A stretch of 41,930 nucleotides of DNA, taken from positions 1-41,930 of the forward strand of contig JANLIC010000281.1 in assembly GCA_024654125.1 (NCBI GenBank). Direction: 5' to 3'. This document shows positions 37,879 to 41,930 of this stretch, one piece after another. The position numbers were made by a program, and so were the translations under genes. The notes under the pieces were generated by a model. That model made no database searches. It was not told the origin of the DNA and saw only the letters and a program-made list of their open reading frames with translations. Within the stretch, counting starts at the first letter, position 1. Every line of letters starts with the position of its first letter. Source of the stretch: Sulfuricaulis sp. Lineage in GTDB: Bacteria > Pseudomonadota > Gammaproteobacteria > Acidiferrobacterales > Sulfurifustaceae.

Positions 37879-37956
37879 CAACGCAGAGACGCAAAGACGC
37901 GGAGAACGCAGAGGGTTTTTGTCCTAAAATTTCTGCGCCTTTGCGTCTCTGCGTTG
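37879..37956. repeat. Intergenic inverted repeat (ACGCAGAGACGCAAAGACGC type) between dsrP and dsrN
   Basis: caacgcagagacgcaaagacgcggag ... ctgcgcctttgcgtctctgcgttg. Confidence 0.85.
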
Positions 37957-37985
37957 AGTCGTTATGATTTACGGGAGGTGAATGC

Positions 37986-39572
37986 ATGAACCGGCTGCTT
38001 ATCTCCGCCGCCCACAAATCCTCCGGCAAAACCACGCTCAGCATCGGCCTGTGCGCCGCCCTGCGCCAACGCGGCCTCGCCGTGCAAACCTTCAAGAAGG
38101 GCCCCGATTTCATCGATCCCATGTGGCTGTCGCTGGCCACCGGCCGCGATTGCCACAATCTCGATTTCTTTCTCATGGGCCGAGAGGAAATCCTGCGTAC
38201 CTTTTCGGTGCGTTCCCAAGGCGCCGACATTTCACTGATCGAAGCCAACAAGGGGCTGTATGACGGCTTGAGTCTCGATGGCAGCAACAGCAATGCGGCG
38301 CTGGCCACCCTGCTCAAATCGCCCGTGGTATTGGTCATCGATGCCCGCGGCATGACGCGCGGTATCGCCCCGCTGATCCTGGGCTATCAGGCCTTCGACA
38401 AGGACATTCGCATCGCCGGCGTCATACTTAACCAACTCGGCGGCTCGCGGCACGAAGCCAAGCTGCGCGCCGTCATCGAGCATTACACCGACATACCGGT
38501 GCTCGGCGCCGTGCATCACGACGACCGCCTCAGCATCGTCGAACGCCATCTGGGCCTGATGCCCAGTAACGAAGCGGTGGAAGCGCGGGTCAAAATTGAC
38601 GCGATTGCGTCGCAGGTCGCCGGTTCCGTGGATCTCGACCGTCTGCTGTCCATTTCAGCGAAGGTGCCGGCGCTTGCGACGATCGCTCCACCCTCATCCT
38701 CACCCCTGTCCCTGTCCCCGTCTCCCTCACTGGTTCCCGCCGGGATGCGCGAAAATCACGCGCACCCGATCGAGGGCGCGGATGTCCACCGGACATCCGC
38801 GACTCCTCCTTCTCGCCTCCCGCAAGCGGGAGAGGGAAGCTCGAAGGAACCCTCACCCAGGCCTCTCCCGCTTCGCGGGAGAGGGGATTCGGAAGAAAAA
38901 CTCATTAAGATTGGGATTGCGCGGGACGCCGCCTTTGCTTTCTATTATCCCGGCGATCTCGAGGCGCTGCGCACCGCGGGTGCGGAACTCGTACCGATCA
39001 ATACACTGAGCGATGAGGAACTACCGGCAATGGATGCCCTGCTTATCGGCGGCGGATTTCCCGAGGTTTTCATGGAACAGCTCGAAGCCAATCGATCCCT
39101 ACGGCAGCAGGTGCGACAGGCCATTGAAGCGGGGATGCCGGCGTACGCCGAATGCGGCGGCCTGATGTACCTGGCGCGCAGTCTTTCCTGGCGCGGTAAG
39201 CGCTGTGAAATGGCGGGGGTCATACAGGGCGACGTGGTGATGCACGACCGTCCCATGGGGCGTGGCTATGTCGTGTTGCGCGATACCGGCCGGGGGTTAT
39301 GGCCAGCGATACCATCGGGTATTTCTCCGGCCGAGATCCGCGCCCACGAATTCCATTATTCCAGCCTGGAAAATCTCGCGGCGAATACGGTATACGCCTA
39401 CGAGGTGCTGCGCGGGACCGGTATTGACGGCAAGCACGACGGGATCGTCTACAAAAACCTATTTGCCTGTTATGCGCACCTGCACGACCTGGAAAATAAT
39501 CACTGGGCGGCCCGCTTCGTCGAATTCGTGCGCCACCAGTGCGCCGGAACGAAACAGAGACTCGCTCATTGA
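37986..39572 (+). CDS. dsrN: DsrN, cobyrinate a,c-diamide synthase-like amidase for siroheme, with repeat-derived interdomain insert
   Basis: MNRLLISAAHKSSGKTTLSIGLCAALRQRGLAVQTFKKGPDFIDPMWLSLATGR (N domain), IGIARDAAFAFYYPGDLEALRTAGAELVPI... (C domain); follows dsrP. Confidence 0.93.
   Translation: MNRLLISAAHKSSGKTTLSIGLCAALRQRGLAVQTFKKGPDFIDPMWLSLATGRDCHNLDFFLMGREEILRTFSVRSQGADISLIEANKGLYDGLSLDGSNSNAALATLLKSPVVLVIDARGMTRGIAPLILGYQAFDKDIRIAGVILNQLGGSRHEAKLRAVIEHYTDIPVLGAVHHDDRLSIVERHLGLMPSNEAVEARVKIDAIASQVAGSVDLDRLLSISAKVPALATIAPPSSSPLSLSPSPSLVPAGMRENHAHPIEGADVHRTSATPPSRLPQAGEGSSKEPSPRPLPLRGRGDSEEKLIKIGIARDAAFAFYYPGDLEALRTAGAELVPINTLSDEELPAMDALLIGGGFPEVFMEQLEANRSLRQQVRQAIEAGMPAYAECGGLMYLARSLSWRGKRCEMAGVIQGDVVMHDRPMGRGYVVLRDTGRGLWPAIPSGISPAEIRAHEFHYSSLENLAANTVYAYEVLRGTGIDGKHDGIVYKNLFACYAHLHDLENNHWAARFVEFVRHQCAGTKQRLAH
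38689..38886. repeat. Family C composite palindromic repeat inside dsrN, inverted relative to 16994-17145
   Basis: cccgatcgagggcgcggatgtccaccggacatccgcgac is a 38/39 reverse-complement match to the repeat near 17055-17093; flanked by ctctcccgc hairpins and ccctcacc modules. Confidence 0.85.
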
Positions 39573-39617
39573 ACGCCATACAGACGTCTGACGTCTGAAA
39601 TTCATCTGGGGATTAAC

Positions 39618-39944
39618 ATGATCAAGATTACTCCGGAAGCCGCTGAACAGGTCCATCGATCGGCGGAACAGAACAAGACAGAAAAGTTGTACCTGCGTGT
39701 CGCCGTGCGGCGCGAGGACGATGGCAGCTTTGTCTACGGCATGGGTTTTGATGTGCCGGGTGAGGACGACACCCAATTCGTCTCGGAGGGGATCGACGTG
39801 CTCATCTCCAACGCCAACAAGGAACTCCTCCAGGGAGCTACGCTCGATTTTGTCGAGATCAATCCGGGAGAGCGTCAATTCATTTTCATTAACCCCAACG
39901 ACCCGGGGCATAATTCATCGCCGCCTTCCGGTGACCGGTCGTGA
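39618..39944 (+). CDS. dsrR: DsrR, IscA-like protein without the Fe-S ligand cysteines
   Basis: MIKITPEAAEQVHRSAEQNKTEKLYLRVAVRREDDGSFVYGMGFDVPGEDDTQFVSEGIDVLI...; A-type fold, no Cys, as known for DsrR; follows dsrN. Confidence 0.9.
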   Translation: MIKITPEAAEQVHRSAEQNKTEKLYLRVAVRREDDGSFVYGMGFDVPGEDDTQFVSEGIDVLISNANKELLQGATLDFVEINPGERQFIFINPNDPGHNSSPPSGDRS

Positions 39945-40126
39945 TGGTCGGCGGTGCCGTCGATAAGCAAGCAGCGTGCTGTACCGGCGGATCGCTCGAC
40001 GTCCGCACACGCTTCCCACGGATTGTGCGGGATTAGCATCTTCCGGCTGGACGCCATCCGGCACGACGGCTAATCTACCTACCTAATGTTCATAGGATTT
40101 CCGCCGCTCCCGGATGCGGCAAGCAC

Positions 40127-41755
40127 ATGAGCTCTCCCTCGGAACCGGCAGGCCCCGGCGATGCCCGGCCGCCCACATTGATGGTCCCGGCCGCCGCTGA
40201 CTGGCGGCGCAAGACCCACAGAATTTTTCTTAAGCTCCTGGCGCTGCCGCTGCTGGCCTTGGCGCTGATTTTTACCGGCGTTGGCGGGGGGGCGCTCGCG
40301 ATAGTAACTTTCCCCCAACATGCCGTCGTACTCTATCCGGTGCTGGGCCTGTTGGTACTGAGTGGTTTCGGGCTGATCTGGCTGATCGTCGCGCGCGTAC
40401 GCCGAGACCTGATGGAACCCCTGTCAGACCTGAGGAACTGGTCCCTGCGCATGCATGGCGGCAATCTTTCGGCCCGGATTCCGGTCCCGGGACGGGGTGA
40501 ATTCCGTGAACTGGCCCAGGACATCAACCGCTTGAGCGACGAACTGAAGTCGCTAACCATGGAAATGGACTCGAACGTCCGCGCCCAAACCGTACGCCTG
40601 GCGCGTAAGACCCAGTCACTGGACATTCTTTACGATGTCGCCTCGAGCCTCAGCCAGCCGGGCGATCTCGACAAGCTGCTGGAAAGCTTCCTCGACACCT
40701 TCATCGAGCTCGTCGATGCCCGCGCCGCCACGGTGCGCATGCTAACCGACGACGGCCATACCCGCCTGGTCGCCAGTCGCGGCCTGGCAGCCGACGTGGT
40801 GGAAAAAGACCGCTTGATGGACACCAGCTTGTGTCAGTGCGGTTGGACCTCCAAAGAAGGCGGGATTCGCACCCAGCGCGGGACCCAACCCTGTGCCAAA
40901 CTGCTGGGCGTGCCGATGCTCAAACGCGATTGTCTGGAATTTGTCGTCGTTCCCGTCACGTACCAGGACCGGATCGTCGGTGTTTACAACCTGTTTCTGG
41001 ACCGGCCCATGTCGGCGCTGGGCGAAGATATCCAAGATCTGCTGAACAGCGTCGGCAAGCACCTCGGCCTCGCGCTCGAAAAATCCCGCCTCGACAACCA
41101 GGCGCGCCAGATCGCCATCATGGAAGAGCGCAACATCATCGGGAATGAATTGCACGACTCGCTGGCCCAGGGCCTGGTCAGCATGCGCCTGCAGGTGAAA
41201 ATGCTCGGCGAGTCCCTGCACAAAAAGGATCTGCGCACGGCGCAGAGCGAGGTACGTCATCTCCGGATCGCGATTGACGATGCACACGTTAGTCTGCGCG
41301 AATTGCTGGCCACTTACCGGTTGAAAATCGACGAGCGCGGGCTGGTGCCGGCGGTGGCCGGCATGGTGGAACGGTTCAGCCAGGAAACCGGGGTCAACGT
41401 CTATTTCCAGAATGAATGCCGGAAGTTCACCCTGACGCCGCTGCAGGAAAGCCAGGTTTTCCATATCGTCAAGGAAGCCTTGTCGAACATCCGCAAGCAC
41501 AGCCACGCGTGCAACGCGCGCATCCTGCTCTCGAATAACAGCCACGGGACTTATACCCTGCTGATCGAGGACGATGGCGAAGGCATTGCGCCTGTATCCG
41601 AGTCGCTGCCCGGTGAACATATTGGCCTCTCCGTCATGCGCGAGCGCGCGGAACGGCTGCCGGGTGAGTTGACGATTGAAAGCGAACCCGGCGAGGGCAC
41701 CCGCATAGTACTATCGTTTCCGGTCGCCCCGCGTCAGATCGCGATGGCTAAATAA
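40127..41755 (+). CDS. NarX-like sensor histidine kinase (HAMP, GAF-like, HisKA_3/HATPase)
   Basis: MEPLSDLRNWSLRMHGGNLSARIPVPGRGEFRELAQDINRLSDELKSL (HAMP); MEERNIIGNELHDSLAQGLVSMRLQVKML (H-box of HisKA_3); HIGLSVMRERAERLPGELTIESEPGEGTRI. Confidence 0.92.
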   Translation: MSSPSEPAGPGDARPPTLMVPAAADWRRKTHRIFLKLLALPLLALALIFTGVGGGALAIVTFPQHAVVLYPVLGLLVLSGFGLIWLIVARVRRDLMEPLSDLRNWSLRMHGGNLSARIPVPGRGEFRELAQDINRLSDELKSLTMEMDSNVRAQTVRLARKTQSLDILYDVASSLSQPGDLDKLLESFLDTFIELVDARAATVRMLTDDGHTRLVASRGLAADVVEKDRLMDTSLCQCGWTSKEGGIRTQRGTQPCAKLLGVPMLKRDCLEFVVVPVTYQDRIVGVYNLFLDRPMSALGEDIQDLLNSVGKHLGLALEKSRLDNQARQIAIMEERNIIGNELHDSLAQGLVSMRLQVKMLGESLHKKDLRTAQSEVRHLRIAIDDAHVSLRELLATYRLKIDERGLVPAVAGMVERFSQETGVNVYFQNECRKFTLTPLQESQVFHIVKEALSNIRKHSHACNARILLSNNSHGTYTLLIEDDGEGIAPVSESLPGEHIGLSVMRERAERLPGELTIESEPGEGTRIVLSFPVAPRQIAMAK

Positions 41756-41775
41756 CGGAACGAAAGGAGTCCGGA

Positions 41776-41930
41776 TTGCGCCTCATGCTGATTGATGACC
41801 ACGCCCTGGTCCGCAAGGGACTCGAAGAACTCCTGCGCAGCCGGGGTGTCGAGGTGGTGGCTTCCGTGGGCAGCGGCGAAGAAGGCATCAAACAGACCCT
41901 GGCCCTGAAGCCGGACGTGGTGCTGCTGGA
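41776..41930 (+). CDS. NarL/LuxR-type response regulator, N-terminal part, cut by window edge
   Basis: MRLMLIDDHALVRKGLEELLRSRGVEVVASVGSGEEGIKQTLALKPDVVLL; TTG start (or ATG at 41785) after aaaggagt. Confidence 0.9.
   Translation, partial: MRLMLIDDHALVRKGLEELLRSRGVEVVASVGSGEEGIKQTLALKPDVVLL

Noticed and set aside
38590-38856. dsrN frameshifted or split into a pseudogene by the repeat
   Set aside because: The dsrN frame is open from 37986 to 39572 through the repeat, and both domains are intact.
39945-41930. dsrS after dsrR
   Set aside because: The following genes are a histidine kinase and a response regulator; no DsrS-like ORF is present in the window.

Overview
The window comes from the chromosome of a sulfur-oxidising bacterium, probably a gammaproteobacterium (inferred from gene content and order). 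It has three parts. (1) A minus-strand housekeeping block, 1-11283: purA (partial), hisZ, DUF2065, hflC, hflK, hflX, hfq, miaA, lysS, prfB (with the programmed +1 frameshift) and a conserved hypothetical. (2) A mixed accessory segment, 11.4-26.6 kb: Sel1-repeat protein, several hypotheticals, three separate Fe(II)/2OG-type oxygenases, aldo/keto reductase, TauE/SafE, msrB, YqhA, DUF5996, PNPOx-like protein, and a minus-strand set running divergently from dsrAB (nitronate-monooxygenase-like protein with a Cys-rich tail, rhodanese, Cys-free DsrC/TusE paralog, Cas6/Cmx6-like protein without a CRISPR array, two unknown proteins, TauD-like dioxygenase). (3) A complete reverse dsr operon, 26.9-39.9 kb, dsrABEFHCMKLJOPNR, followed by a NarX/NarL-like two-component system. 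Short palindromic or MITE-like repeats of several families are scattered through the window. Two lie between dsr genes, and one composite repeat is carried in frame inside dsrN. The points most worth following up are the orphan Cas6-like gene next to a Cys-less DsrC paralog, the two long inverted repeats between those genes, and the repeat-derived linker in dsrN. All family calls come from reading the sequence; no database search was run.
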